Assembly (NCBI GenBank): GCA_965248495.1
Contig: CBDFJL010000003.1
Coordinates: 558,001 to 622,000 of the forward strand
Origin: CAUYXS01 sp965248495
GTDB lineage: Bacteria > Chloroflexota > Dehalococcoidia > Lucifugimonadales > Australimonadaceae
Direction of reading: 5' to 3'
DNA length: 64,000 nt
The position numbers and the translations under genes are program-made. This document shows, in pieces, positions 34,093-43,340 of the stretch. Below the pieces are notes generated by a model. That model did no database searches, was not told the origin of the DNA, and was given only the letters and a program-made list of their open reading frames with translations. Each line of letters opens with the position of its first letter. Within the stretch, counting starts at the first letter, position 1.

Positions 34093-34117
34093 CACCATCC
34101 TCCGCGGGAGGATGGTG
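34093..34117 (+). terminator. Strong hairpin after recA
   Basis: CACCATCCTCC (34093-34103) and GGAGGATGGTG (34107-34117) pair perfectly over 11 bp around GCG, 35 bases after the recA stop. No T-run follows, so it may be a U-less terminator or an RNA-stabilising structure. Confidence 0.6.
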
Positions 34118-34398
34118 CATGCGCGTACAACGAACGATGGAGCCCCAGAGCCGTGGCAATCGCCCCGGTCGGCTCCGCACGCTCGTCGCCGGCGCACCAC
34201 GCCGGTCACGCGCGGCTCAGCCGCGTGTGGTTCAACGCACCAGGCAGGGGCCACTCCCTTCGGCCTGGCTCAGGACGGGTTCTTCGGCCATGCTTGGGGC
34301 AGGCTCCGAGCCTGCCGGGCGGTTCCGCCCTCTAATCACGTAACGGGGCCGGCCACACGCTCCCCAGGAGCGCAACGCCGGCGAAAGGAAGGTCCGTC
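34118..34398. other. Structured recA-rny intergenic region
   Basis: There is no convincing gene here. The stretch has several GC-rich inverted repeats, the last two back to back: GGCAGGCTCCGAGCCTGCC (34298-34316) and GGGCGGTTCCGCCC (34317-34330). They end about 70 bases before the rny start, which has AAAGGAAGG as its ribosome site. Serial hairpins could be a leader that controls rny. Confidence 0.5.
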
Positions 34399-35958
34399 AT
34401 GGACGCCATTATCGGAGCAGTAGCAGCAATCATAGGGATCGCAATCGGCGTGGGCGCCGTTTTCGTCGCGCGCGCCGTTGCCAGTGGCAAGCGGGTGCGA
34501 GCGGCCAGCGACGCCGCCACGGGCATCATGCAGAAGGCCGAGGCCGACTCCAAGCGCCTCGCTGACCAAGCCGAGGCCGACGCCAAGCGCCTCGCTGACC
34601 AAGCCAAGGACGACGCGCGGGAGGCACGCAAGGAGGCCGAGGACGAGATCCGCGACCGCCGGCGCGAGGCTCAGCGCATCGAGGACCGGCTGGCCAACCG
34701 CGAGGAGACGCTGGACAAGCGCCAAGAGAGCACCGAGCAGCGGGAGCAGCGCCTATCCGAGCGCGACCACGAGGTTGAAGCGGCGGAGGCGCGGGTAGAA
34801 GAGCTCAAGCGCGAGCGTCTCGAAGCCCTGGAGCAGGTCGCAAGCCTGACCGCCAGCGAGGCGCGCGACGAGATCATGCACCAGGCCGAGGGCGCCATGG
34901 AGCATGAGCTCGCCAAGCGCTACTACGATCTCGAGCAGCAGATGCACGCCGACGCCGACGACAAGGCGCGCATGGCCATCTCCCTGTCCATCCAACGCCT
35001 GGCGTCGCAAGTCGTGTCGGAGACGACAACGTCGCTGGTGCCCTTGCCCAACGACGAGATGAAGGGCCGGCTCATCGGCCGCGAGGGCCGCAACATCCGC
35101 GCCATCGAAGCCGCGACCGGTGCAGACCTGATCATCGACGACACCCCGGAGGCCGTCACCATCTCGTGCTTCGATCCCATCCGGCGCGAGGTGGCACGGT
35201 TGGCACTAACCAGCCTCATCGCCGACGGTCGTATCCACCCGGCCCGCGTCGAAGAGGCGGTCGAGAAGGCCCAGAGCGAGGTCGACGAGGTCATTCGGCG
35301 CTCCGGTGACCAGGCGGTCCTGGACGCGGGCGTGCGTGGCCTCCACCCAGAGCTGATCAAGCTCATCGGGCGCCTCAAGTTCCGCTACAGCTACGGCGAG
35401 AACATCCTGTTGCACTCCGTCGAAGTGGCCCGAATCGCCGGCATGATCGCGGGCGAGATAGGGGCCGACATTCAGGTGGCGAAGGCCGGCGGCCTGCTGC
35501 ACGACATCGGCAAGGCGCTGACCCACGAGGTCGAAGGCTCGCATATCGAGATCGGCGACGAGGTCGCGCGGCGCTACAACTTGCCCGACGCCGTCAAGTC
35601 CGCCATCGCCGAGCACCACGACGACGCGCGGGGCACTCCTGAGGCCTTCATCGTCGCGGCAGCCGACGCTATCAGCGCCGCGCGGCCAGGCGCGCGGCGC
35701 GACACGGTGGAGTTCTACCTGAAGCGGCTGGAGGCACTGGAGGACGTGGCGAACTCGTTCCCCGGAGTCCAGAAGTCCTTCGCCATCCAGGCGGGGCGCG
35801 AGGTCCGCATCCTCGTGGCACCCGAGGAGGTGGACGACGTAGAGGCCGCCAGCCTGGCCCGCAACGTCGTCAGGAAGATCGAGGAGAACCTGGTCTACCC
35901 CGGTGAGATCAAGGTCACCGTGGTCCGCGAGACGCGTGCCACCGAGACGGCGAAGTAG
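34399..35958 (+). CDS. rny: Ribonuclease Y
   Basis: The 519-residue membrane-anchored endoribonuclease starts mRNA decay. It has an N-terminal TM segment (residues 3-28), a long charged coiled coil (about 35-200) containing the near-exact repeat EADSKRLADQ/EADAKRLADQ, a KH domain (GRLIGREGRNIRAIEAATGADL) and an HD domain with HSVEVARIAG, LLHDIGKAL and EHH. The following ymdB starts 3 bases after its stop, a pairing common in bacteria. Confidence 0.96.
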   Translation: MDAIIGAVAAIIGIAIGVGAVFVARAVASGKRVRAASDAATGIMQKAEADSKRLADQAEADAKRLADQAKDDAREARKEAEDEIRDRRREAQRIEDRLANREETLDKRQESTEQREQRLSERDHEVEAAEARVEELKRERLEALEQVASLTASEARDEIMHQAEGAMEHELAKRYYDLEQQMHADADDKARMAISLSIQRLASQVVSETTTSLVPLPNDEMKGRLIGREGRNIRAIEAATGADLIIDDTPEAVTISCFDPIRREVARLALTSLIADGRIHPARVEEAVEKAQSEVDEVIRRSGDQAVLDAGVRGLHPELIKLIGRLKFRYSYGENILLHSVEVARIAGMIAGEIGADIQVAKAGGLLHDIGKALTHEVEGSHIEIGDEVARRYNLPDAVKSAIAEHHDDARGTPEAFIVAAADAISAARPGARRDTVEFYLKRLEALEDVANSFPGVQKSFAIQAGREVRILVAPEEVDDVEAASLARNVVRKIEENLVYPGEIKVTVVRETRATETAK

Positions 35959-35961
35959 CCG

Positions 35962-36741
35962 GTGCGAGCGCTACTTGTAGGTGACGTCATCGGGAAGCCC
36001 GGTCGCCGGGCGCTTGAGGCCGTGCTTCCCGATCTCCGCCGTGAAGAGGGTATCGACCTGGTCGTGGTCAACGGCGAGAACGCCGCAGGCGGCTTCGGCC
36101 TGACCCAAGACACCGCCGACGCCATCTTGGACGCTGGGGCCGACGTCATCACGTCGGGCAACCACATCTGGGACCAACGCGAGATCATCCCGCTCATGGA
36201 CGGCGAGCTACCCATTCTCCGGCCCGCGAACTACCCGGAGGGCGCCCCGGGGCGTGGCATGCTGCGCATCGGGCCCGCCGCCGTCATCAATCTTCAGGGC
36301 CGCGTGTTCATGCCCGAAGGCACGGACTCCCCCTGGAGTGTGGTGGAGCAGCTCCTGGCCGATTTGGAGGACGACCCGCCGAAGTTCACGCTCGTGGACT
36401 TCCACACAGAGGCCACCTCGGAGCAGAACGCGATGGGCTGGTTCCTCGATGGGCGCGTCTCGGCCGTGGTGGGCACGCACACCCACGTGCCGACCGCGGA
36501 CGCCCGCATCCTGCCCAAGGGTACGGCGTACGTCACCGACCTCGGCATGACCGGGCCGGTCAACTCCATCATCGGCTCGAGCCCGGAGGACGTGCTCACG
36601 CGCTTCCTAACGGCCTTGCCGCGCCGCTTGAACGTAGCCGAGGGTGGGCCCATGCAGTTCAACTCCGTGCTGATAGACATCGACGACCTGACGGGCCTGG
36701 CCACGGCCATCCAACGGGTCGACAGGATTGTGGAGCGATGA
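35962..36741 (+). CDS. ymdB: YmdB-family metallophosphoesterase
   Basis: The 259-residue product starts at a GTG at 35962. The calcineurin-like active-site pieces are VGDVIGKPGRRAL, VNGENAAGGFGL, SGNHIWDQRE, FHTEATSEQNAMGWFLDGRV and GTHTHVPTAD. Members hydrolyse 2',3'-cyclic nucleotides and influence RNase Y-dependent transcripts, which fits the position directly after rny. Its stop overlaps the next start (ATGA). Confidence 0.92.
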   Translation: MRALLVGDVIGKPGRRALEAVLPDLRREEGIDLVVVNGENAAGGFGLTQDTADAILDAGADVITSGNHIWDQREIIPLMDGELPILRPANYPEGAPGRGMLRIGPAAVINLQGRVFMPEGTDSPWSVVEQLLADLEDDPPKFTLVDFHTEATSEQNAMGWFLDGRVSAVVGTHTHVPTADARILPKGTAYVTDLGMTGPVNSIIGSSPEDVLTRFLTALPRRLNVAEGGPMQFNSVLIDIDDLTGLATAIQRVDRIVER

Positions 36742-37601
36742 GTGACGACACCGGACAACGAGCCGACCTGCATCTCCATACGACCTTCTCCGACGGGCGC
36801 CTATCGCCGACCGACCTCGTGCGTTTGGTCGTCGAACGAGGCGTCACCGTGGCAGCGGTGACCGACCACGACTCGACCGAAGGCCTGGACGAGGCGTTCG
36901 CCGAGGCGGCACGTCACTCAGGGCTGCGCCTGGTGCCAGGTATCGAGATCAGCGCAGACAGTCCGCTGGACGCCGAAGGCGACGTGCATATCCTCGGCTA
37001 CTTCCTCGACCGCACCGACGAAGCGCTCCAGCGGCGGCTGCGGAGCTTTCGCGACGATCGAGACGCGCGCGCCGAGCGCATGGTGGAGCGACTCGCGGAG
37101 ATCGGCAAGCCCGTGGACATGGCGCGCGTCCGGGAGATCGCCGGCGAGGCCGGAATCGGCAGACCGCACGTCGCCAGGGCGATGATGGAGCGCGGCTACA
37201 TCCCTACCATCGCCGCGGCGTTCGACGGCTACCTGGACGACAATGGCGTCGCGAACGTCGGGCGGCCGCACATCGGCATGGAGGACGCCACCGCCATGAT
37301 TCGCCAAGCGGGCGGCGTGGCGGTCCTCGCGCACCCAATCTACGCCAAGGACTACGAGCGGCTGCTCTCGATGATCGCCGACGCCGGCATGGTTGGCGTC
37401 GAGGTCCACTACGCGAACTTCAGCCCCGAGCAGCGCCGGCACCTTGCGCGGCTCGCCGACCGGCTGGGTCTGCTGGCCTGCGGCGGCAGCGATTACCACG
37501 CCATGGGGGCCGAGGGCGAGCAGCTTCCTGGCTCAGCGGGACCGCCCGTGGACGTCGTGGACGAACTGGAGCGCCTAGCGCGGCCACCGGCCGGGGGATA
37601 G
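36738..37601 (+). CDS. PHP-domain phosphoesterase
   Basis: The 287-residue product has the PHP metal sites: ADLHLHTTFSDGRLSP, AVTDHDSTEG, a glutamate in PGIEISAD, VLAHPIY and CGGSDYHA. The closest characterised group is the nucleoside 3',5'-bisphosphate or RNase AM type that trims short RNAs, which would fit next to rny and ymdB; the specific substrate is inferred. It is coupled to ymdB by an ATGA overlap. Confidence 0.88.
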   Translation: MSDDTGQRADLHLHTTFSDGRLSPTDLVRLVVERGVTVAAVTDHDSTEGLDEAFAEAARHSGLRLVPGIEISADSPLDAEGDVHILGYFLDRTDEALQRRLRSFRDDRDARAERMVERLAEIGKPVDMARVREIAGEAGIGRPHVARAMMERGYIPTIAAAFDGYLDDNGVANVGRPHIGMEDATAMIRQAGGVAVLAHPIYAKDYERLLSMIADAGMVGVEVHYANFSPEQRRHLARLADRLGLLACGGSDYHAMGAEGEQLPGSAGPPVDVVDELERLARPPAGG

Positions 37602-37616
37602 GGCCAGGACCGGGCC

Positions 37617-38294
37617 GTGGACGAGTCCCTCAAGATCGCCATCGCGGTTGCCTACGGGTACCTCCTTGGGTCGGTCAATGCAGCGTTCCTGGCGGGGCGG
37701 CTGGTCAAGGGCATCGACCTGCGGGAGGTCGGCAGCGGCACGGTCGGCGCGTCGAACGTCTGGTACCACGTCGGCAAGTTCTGGATCTTCCCCGTCGGTG
37801 TGTTCGACCTGTTCGTGAAGGGCTTCACCCCCGCGTACCTCGCCCGCTACGCCCTTGACCTTGGCATCGAGGCGCAGGTAGCGGCCGGGCTGGCGGTCGT
37901 GGTGGGCCACAATTGGCCGGCGTTCCTGCGGTTCCAGGGCGGACGCGGGGTCGCGCCAACGGTCGGTGTGCTGTTAGCCCTCGCCCGCCTGGAGTTGGCG
38001 CTGTTTGTCGTGGTGGCAACCGCCGGCTGGCGGCTCTCGGGGAGCTCAGCGGTGTGGGTGCTCATCGGCATGGCGCTGCTGCCCGTCTCGTCGGTGCTGT
38101 GGGAACGCCCTGGCGCAACCATCGCGCTCACGGCGGGCCTCCTTGTCATAACGGTCGTCAAACGCGTGACGGCGAACCTCCGTAATACCAGTGGAGTGGC
38201 GTTGGGGCGGCTCACGCTCAATCGGCTGCTGTACGACCGTGACATCGCCGACCACGACTCGTGGGTCCAGCGCGAGCGCCCCAGCACGACGTAG
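37617..38294 (+). CDS. plsY: Glycerol-3-phosphate acyltransferase PlsY
   Basis: The 225-residue membrane enzyme starts at a GTG at 37617. It transfers an acyl group from acyl-phosphate to glycerol-3-phosphate. Family motifs are YLLGSVNAAFLAGR, REVGSGTVGASNVW (usually GSGNxGATN) and VGHNWPAFLRFQGGRGVAPT. There are several TM segments. It lies 15 bases after the PHP gene in the same run. Confidence 0.9.
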   Translation: MDESLKIAIAVAYGYLLGSVNAAFLAGRLVKGIDLREVGSGTVGASNVWYHVGKFWIFPVGVFDLFVKGFTPAYLARYALDLGIEAQVAAGLAVVVGHNWPAFLRFQGGRGVAPTVGVLLALARLELALFVVVATAGWRLSGSSAVWVLIGMALLPVSSVLWERPGATIALTAGLLVITVVKRVTANLRNTSGVALGRLTLNRLLYDRDIADHDSWVQRERPSTT

Positions 38295-38309
38295 GCGAAC
38301 GGCGAGGCG

Positions 38310-38795
38310 ATGACAACGACCTGCCATTGGCATCCGGGCCGCGAAACCAGTCTCCGGTGCGGCCGCTGCGAGAGACCCATATGCACGGAGTGCATGCGTC
38401 ACCACCCGGTGGGCGTGCGCTGCAAGGAGTGCGCCGCTGAGGTGCGGCTGCCGACCTACCGCGTCTCCACCGGCTACGTCGCGCGTGGCATCGGCGCTGC
38501 AATCGCGGCGGGCCTCGTCGCGTCGGTGCTGCTGTCGATCCTCGCCAGCTTCGCGGGCATCGGCTTCATGTTCCTGTTCCTGATGGCAGGCGTCGGCTAC
38601 GGCGTCGGCGAGGTGGTCGCGGCGGCGGTCAACCGGCGCCGCGGGCGCGCGTACCAGTACATCGCCGGGGGAGGCGCCTTGCTCGGCACCGCGCCGGTCC
38701 TCATCCCCCTGCTGGTGTTCGGCAGCTTTGGCCTATTCGGTGTGATCGGCGTGGGCGTGGCCGTCTGGGTAGCGTCGACCCGCGTGGCACCGTAG
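38310..38795 (+). CDS. B-box zinc-finger membrane protein
   Basis: The 161-residue product has a B-box-like zinc finger in its first 45 residues (CHWHPGRETSLRCGRCERPI, then CTECMRHHPVGVRCKEC), followed by about 110 residues with three or four TM segments. The same N-terminal finger is found fused to rhomboid proteases in related bacteria, but the catalytic GxSG motif of rhomboids is absent here. Function unknown; it is the last gene of the rny-plsY run. Confidence 0.8.
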   Translation: MTTTCHWHPGRETSLRCGRCERPICTECMRHHPVGVRCKECAAEVRLPTYRVSTGYVARGIGAAIAAGLVASVLLSILASFAGIGFMFLFLMAGVGYGVGEVVAAAVNRRRGRAYQYIAGGGALLGTAPVLIPLLVFGSFGLFGVIGVGVAVWVASTRVAP

Positions 38796-38825
38796 TCGCG
38801 GTGGACGCTTCTCGCGGGAGGGTCC

Positions 38826-38831
38826 TACAAT
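38826..38831 (+). promoter_or_regulatory. -10 element of the tRNA-Gly gene
   Basis: TACAAT ends 8 bases before the tRNA 5' end, the right distance for transcription starting a base or so upstream of the mature tRNA. Confidence 0.6.
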
Positions 38832-38839
38832 GGCCCCGC

Positions 38840-38914
38840 GCGGGCGTAACTCAGTGGTAGAGTCCCTGCTTCCCAAGCAGGTTGTCGTGGGTTCGAATCC
38901 CATCGCCCGCTCCA
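38840..38914 (+). tRNA. tRNA-Gly(CCC), CCA encoded
   Basis: Acceptor arms GCGGGCG and CGCCCGC pair perfectly. The anticodon loop is CTTCCCAAG with anticodon CCC, the T loop is GGTTCGAATCC, and TCCA closes the gene. No integration is seen at this tRNA. Confidence 0.95.
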
Positions 38915-39000
38915 AACCAACCGCGAACCTTGCCGCCACGCCCACCGGCGGCCTGCCGCTCCACGGTCATGAGCGTCAGCAATTACGAGAGGAGAGACCC

Positions 39001-39384
39001 ATGGGAAAACGAAGGACGATCGAGGTGCCGGGGCTGTCTCACGGTGGTGCGCCCATTCCGACCGCGGTCATGATGGGCAATACGCTGTTCACGTCGGCCA
39101 TCCTCGGCACTGACACGACGACTGGCGATGTCGCGGAGCCCGAGCGGCAGACGGCGTTGGCGTTCGAGAACATGCGCCGCGTCGTTGAGGCGGCCGGCGG
39201 CACCGTGGACGACATCGCCTCGGTGCGCGTCTACATGACCGACTACGCCCTCCGCGGCGAGGTCAACACCGAGTGGCTCAAGATGTTTCCCGACCCGGAC
39301 GACCGGCCCACGCGTCACGCGGTCCAGATGCCCATGTTCGGCAACATGGTGATCCAACTGGAGATGACCGCCGTTATCGGCTAG
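39001..39384 (+). CDS. RidA/YjgF-family protein (copy 1)
   Basis: The 127-residue product starts at the ATG at 39001, behind GAGGAGAGAC. It has the RidA fold signatures: NTLFTSAILGTD, QTALAFENMRRVVEAAGGT, VRVYMTDYALRGEVNTEW, and a terminal VIQLEMTAVIG. The arginine that binds carboxylate substrates in true RidA (in the RxxVQV-like strand) is in RHAVQM. These trimeric proteins hydrolyse reactive enamines/imines or act in degradation pathways. It converges on the alpha/beta hydrolase gene. Confidence 0.85.
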   Translation: MGKRRTIEVPGLSHGGAPIPTAVMMGNTLFTSAILGTDTTTGDVAEPERQTALAFENMRRVVEAAGGTVDDIASVRVYMTDYALRGEVNTEWLKMFPDPDDRPTRHAVQMPMFGNMVIQLEMTAVIG

Positions 39385-39400
39385 CGCGCCGCCACGCTGG

Positions 39401-40393
39401 CTAGCCCGCCGGAGCACCAGCCGCGGCCGGCTCCACCAGCGACTCGATCTCCGGACGCCGCGTGGACACGCCTGCCCAATCAGCCGTCTTGCGGCTGACC
39501 CGCCCGTCCCTGAAGAACTCCAAGATCGCCTGATTGAACATCTCCGGCTGGTCCGTCTGTCCCTGGTGCCCGCACTCCGCCGGGTAGAACACCTGGATGT
39601 TGGGCAGCTGGTCCTCTTGCCGGTATGCGTTGTCCACCGGGCTGAGGACGTCGTCGCGGCCGTACAGGTAGATGCCCGGCACGCCCACCTGGTCAATCTT
39701 CCCCTTCAGGTTGAGCCAATGGGCGTACGCGGGGTCCTTGGGACCCGTGCGGGCGAAGTTGGCCGCGGCGGCGAATGAGTCGCGCTGAGCGTTGGCCGCG
39801 CGCGACCGCATCTCGAGCACGTCCTGGACCAGGCCCTCCTTGCGGTAGATGATGGGCTCGAGCAGCTTGCGCATCCCCTCCGGCGTGCCGTCGTACTTGT
39901 CGTTGTCGGCCGATATACCGGACTTGAGCTGGCTCGGGTCGATGCCCAGCGTGGTGTTGAACACCGCCGTCGCGATGAGGGCGAAGCGCTTCACTCGGCC
40001 GGGGTTGTTCACGACGTAGTACGACGTGCAGCCCGCCCCCTGGGAGTTGCCGGCGAGGTAGAACTCGTCCAGGCACAGGGCGTCCACGAACTGACCGATG
40101 AACTCGGTCCAGCTGACGAACCCCTCTTTGGGCCAGAACTCTTCACGCGTGTCGGAGAGCCCGAATCCCGGACGGTCCGGGGCGTAGACGCGGAAGCCGT
40201 GCGAGGCCAGGAACGGCATCATCAGGCGCCAGCCGGCGACGCCGGAGGAACCCGGCAGGCCGCCGTGCAGCAGCACGATGGCAGGACCGGTATCGCCAGC
40301 GGTCGCGTAGTGCGCCTTCGCACCGTTCGCCAGGCGCACCCAGCGGCTTGCGATTCCCTCGACAGGTACTATCCCCTCGTCAGTCAGCGCCAT
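39401..40393 (-). CDS. Alpha/beta hydrolase (copy 1)
   Basis: The 330-residue product has the fold's oxyanion strip LLHGGLPG, the APDRPGFGLSD strand, the nucleophile elbow GNSQGAG with catalytic Ser, an Asp in LYGRDDVLSP, and a His in ECGHQGQTDQPE. It resembles meta-cleavage-product and epoxide-type hydrolases. The start ATG at 40393 has GGAGGAAG upstream. Neighbours (RidA, FAH family, second hydrolase) suggest breakdown of an aromatic or cyclic carbon source. Confidence 0.88.
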   Translation of the reverse strand: MALTDEGIVPVEGIASRWVRLANGAKAHYATAGDTGPAIVLLHGGLPGSSGVAGWRLMMPFLASHGFRVYAPDRPGFGLSDTREEFWPKEGFVSWTEFIGQFVDALCLDEFYLAGNSQGAGCTSYYVVNNPGRVKRFALIATAVFNTTLGIDPSQLKSGISADNDKYDGTPEGMRKLLEPIIYRKEGLVQDVLEMRSRAANAQRDSFAAAANFARTGPKDPAYAHWLNLKGKIDQVGVPGIYLYGRDDVLSPVDNAYRQEDQLPNIQVFYPAECGHQGQTDQPEMFNQAILEFFRDGRVSRKTADWAGVSTRRPEIESLVEPAAAGAPAG

Positions 40394-40469
40394 GGTCTTC
40401 CTCCCGCGGATGATCTGTGTCGTTTGGCAACTATCGTGTGCGCAGACGGCGGCGTCAACGCCCGCGGAG

Positions 40470-41309
40470 CTATGGCTTCCAGCCGAGGGCTTGCACCATG
40501 GGGATTAGGGCGAAGGACTCCGGACTCGCCGCCCACTCCGGAATCCAGGCGCGTACAGCCTCGACCTGGGCCTGTGTCACGAGGCCTTCCTTGACCAACG
40601 GTTCCACCACTCGTGGGGAATGCCCCTCAGCCGTCAGCCGGGCCAGCAAGTCGACACCCTCGTCGTCTCCGAAGACTTCCGCGCCGAGGCTCACCCGTGT
40701 TGGGCTGAACCCTGCTCGGTGAACGAGGGTGCGAAGCGAGAATGCAAAACTCAGGTCGAGCCCCCTGCTAATGAACATCTTGAGGTTCATGTCGACCAGC
40801 AACGGCTTGAATTCCTCGGCGCGCGGTCCAGACAGCATGAAGCTCCCGTGGGAGAACGCTGGCTCTCGCACGGCCGCGATACCACCGGACTTCAAGACCC
40901 GGAAGAGCTCGGCCAGCCCCTCCGCGGGCCTGGGCAGCCAGGTGAGCAGGGCCGATGTGAAGACAGCGTCGAATTCGCCATCGCCGAACGGCAGTGCCGT
41001 CGCGTCGGCCTGCTCGAACCTGACGTTGGTGATCGAGTGATAGTCGGCCAGCCGCCGACCTCGTTCCACTTCATCCTTGGAGAGGTCCACGCCGACGACC
41101 TCGCCGTCGGGACCGACAGCTCGCGCGAGTCCGACGGTGATCGTTCCGGGCCCGCTCCCAAGGTCGAGGACGCGCATGCCCGGCCTGAGGTGCGGCAGCA
41201 AGAAGGCCGCCTCTGACTCTGCCGTGCGCCGCGCCATCCGCTCGTGCGTGGCGTTCATCTCGTGGCCCCAGAGGTACTCCGTCGCTTTGCGATCGAGCTC
41301 TTGCGCCAT
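40470..41309 (-). CDS. Class I SAM-dependent methyltransferase
   Basis: The 279-residue product has methyltransferase motif I VLDLGSGPGTITVGLA, an acidic loop VVGVDLSKDEVER, and FEQADATALPFGDGEFDAVF (motifs II and III). This is the UbiE/methyltransferase-11 type acting on small molecules. The substrate is not evident. It lies 22 bases downstream of the NHL-repeat gene in the same direction. Confidence 0.88.
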   Translation of the reverse strand: MAQELDRKATEYLWGHEMNATHERMARRTAESEAAFLLPHLRPGMRVLDLGSGPGTITVGLARAVGPDGEVVGVDLSKDEVERGRRLADYHSITNVRFEQADATALPFGDGEFDAVFTSALLTWLPRPAEGLAELFRVLKSGGIAAVREPAFSHGSFMLSGPRAEEFKPLLVDMNLKMFISRGLDLSFAFSLRTLVHRAGFSPTRVSLGAEVFGDDEGVDLLARLTAEGHSPRVVEPLVKEGLVTQAQVEAVRAWIPEWAASPESFALIPMVQALGWKP

Positions 41310-41331
41310 CGGCGCCCCCTTGCGTCCTCGC

Positions 41332-42357
41332 TTACTTCGTCCGCATGAACTTCTGCAACCGCTTGCCCGTGTTCACCTCACCGGTGAACAGGTTCCCGTT
41401 GGTGTCCCCGGCGAGGCTGTGGACCCACTCGAAGTAGCCGGCGAGCCGGCCGCCGACGCCGAAGGAGCCGACGATGCTCAGGTCGCTACGGGTGAGGATC
41501 CAGACTTTCATGTTGGTCCCGTCCGGGACGTACACGTAGGTCTGTTCATCGTCGGGTGAGAACTCGAGGTCCCACACGGCACCCATGGCGAGGGTCCGGG
41601 TGGAGATGAACGCCTCGCTGACGAACTGGCCATCCTTCTGAAAGACCTGGATGCGGTTGTTCACTCGGTCCGCGGTGTAGACGAGCCCGTCGTTGGATAT
41701 CCGCACCGCATGCATCGGGCCGCGGAACGAAAGGTCGACCGGCCCATCCGGATCGTAGGGCGGCAGCTCCGCATCGTCGGGACGCTCGCCGTACGCGCCC
41801 CAGTGACGCTTGTAGGCGCCGGTGGTCGCGTTGAACACGACGATGCGGCGGTTGCGGTAGCCGTCGGCGATGTAGACCTCGTTCGCGGGCGTGTCCACGG
41901 TGATGTCGGCGGCGCTCCCAAGCAGCCGCTTGTGGTTGCTGCCGCCCGTCTTGCCCCATCGGCCGATGCTCAGCAAGCGTTCGCCGTCGGGCGACGACTT
42001 GAAGACGACCTGGTCCTCGGCGTTGATGCCGCCGGTCCACACGTTGCCGTCGGCGTCGACGTACATGCCGTGCTCGGTCTTCGGCCATGGCGCGTCGTCG
42101 GTGCCGCCCCACGCGCGAACCACGTTGCCCTGGGGGTCGAACTCGATGACCGGCGGCGCCGGGATGCAGCACTCGGCGATGGGCGGGTCTTGAGCCGCAC
42201 CGGTCTCGCGCTCGCTCAGGCTGGCCCGGCGGTGCACGATCCAGACGTGGTCGCGCGCGTCCACGGCGACCCCGGCCACCTGGCCGATGATCCAGTTGTT
42301 CGGCAGCGGCTTTGGCCAGAACGGGTCGACTTGGAAGGAAGGGACTGACTCACTCAT
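41332..42357 (-). CDS. NHL-repeat beta-propeller protein
   Basis: The 341-residue product starts at the ATG at 42357; an upstream extension is low-complexity and rejected. Repeats have the NHL form, for example GVAVDARDHVWIVHR, HGMYVDADGNVWTGG, DITVDTPANEVYIADGYRNR and HAVRISNDGLVYTADRVNNRIQVF. Structurally it resembles the peptidyl-alpha-hydroxyglycine lyase-type six-bladed propeller. There is no signal peptide, so it is probably cytoplasmic. Function unknown; clustered with catabolic enzymes. Confidence 0.8.
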   Translation of the reverse strand: MSESVPSFQVDPFWPKPLPNNWIIGQVAGVAVDARDHVWIVHRRASLSERETGAAQDPPIAECCIPAPPVIEFDPQGNVVRAWGGTDDAPWPKTEHGMYVDADGNVWTGGINAEDQVVFKSSPDGERLLSIGRWGKTGGSNHKRLLGSAADITVDTPANEVYIADGYRNRRIVVFNATTGAYKRHWGAYGERPDDAELPPYDPDGPVDLSFRGPMHAVRISNDGLVYTADRVNNRIQVFQKDGQFVSEAFISTRTLAMGAVWDLEFSPDDEQTYVYVPDGTNMKVWILTRSDLSIVGSFGVGGRLAGYFEWVHSLAGDTNGNLFTGEVNTGKRLQKFMRTK

Positions 42358-42397
42358 GACACACTCCGCACCTCGCGTCTGCTCTGCGCTCGCTTCC

Positions 42398-43255
42398 CTA
42401 CGCGCTCCAGGTCGCCGGCCCCGCGGGCGCAGCAACGATCCGGTTGCGCAACAGGCCGATCTGCTCGATCTCGACCTCGAGGACGTCCCCAGGCTCCATG
42501 GCCCGGCGCGCACCCGGCAGGCTCGGTGGGCGCACGGTGCCGGTGTAGATGATGTCGCCGGGGGTCAGGGTGGCGTAGCTGCTCAGGTAGCTCACGAGCC
42601 TCGCCACGTTGTTGCGCAGGTGCTTGGTGCGCCCGCTGGCCACCACCTCACCGTTCAGCCGTATCTCCATCGCCAGGTCGCTGTAGTCCAGCCCCGCCAC
42701 GATGGTCGTACCCAAGCAGGCCCAGGTGTCCACCGACTTGGCGACCAGCCGCGCGGGCTCCTCGGCGCCCTGGCGCTCGCCGTACCAGGTGTTCTCGCTC
42801 CAGTCGTTGCCGACGGTCACGCCGAAGACGTGGTCAGGCGCGTCCTCGACCGAGATGTGCCGGCCCGGCTTGCCGATGATGATGACCAGCTCGCCTTCGT
42901 AGTTGAGGTTGCCGGCACCGGGCGGCAGCTCGACGTCGCCCTCGTGCGGGTTCAGCGAGCTGGGCAGCTTGGCGAACCAGCGCGGGTGCGGCACCGGCAG
43001 GTGCTCGTCGGGTGCGTCGTGGTTTCCCGTAACGCCGATGACCTTGCCGACCCGGGCTGGGTCGAGCGGCACGAGCAGCTGCACGTCGGAGACGCGCACA
43101 GTCGTGCCGGTGCAGGTCTGCGGTGTGTCGAAGAGGTCCCCAGCCAGTTGGTGGACCGTTTCGCCCTCCAAGATGCCGTAGGAAGCCTGTCCGCCCGTCG
43201 CGTAGCGGACATAGCGGGTCACGTTCTGGTTCGTCACTGGCCTGCCCTCCCGCAT
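42398..43255 (-). CDS. Fumarylacetoacetate hydrolase-family enzyme
   Basis: The 285-residue product has the FAH C-terminal domain. The metal-binding acids are in LNYEGELVIIIGK and in the region of GVTVGNDWSENTW; other marks are KSVDTWACLGTTIV, EIRLNGEVVASG, and the ending LTPGDIIYTGT with VRPP and MEPGDVLEVEIE. Members hydrolyse or decarboxylate dicarboxylic ring-cleavage products. It sits between the two alpha/beta hydrolases, consistent with a degradation cluster. The substrate is not identifiable from sequence. Confidence 0.9.
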   Translation of the reverse strand: MREGRPVTNQNVTRYVRYATGGQASYGILEGETVHQLAGDLFDTPQTCTGTTVRVSDVQLLVPLDPARVGKVIGVTGNHDAPDEHLPVPHPRWFAKLPSSLNPHEGDVELPPGAGNLNYEGELVIIIGKPGRHISVEDAPDHVFGVTVGNDWSENTWYGERQGAEEPARLVAKSVDTWACLGTTIVAGLDYSDLAMEIRLNGEVVASGRTKHLRNNVARLVSYLSSYATLTPGDIIYTGTVRPPSLPGARRAMEPGDVLEVEIEQIGLLRNRIVAAPAGPATWSA

Positions 43256-43340
43256 GTCGACCCATCAATGGGCATCACGAGCCTTGAGTTCATCGCGCGT
43301 TCTGCGTTCAGCACTTGCTACCTCCCAAAGGACGGCTGGG

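Noticed and set aside
34112..34423. Several plus-strand frames of 60-100 codons between recA and rny
   Set aside because: They coincide with GC-rich inverted repeats and have no ribosome site or plausible protein composition.
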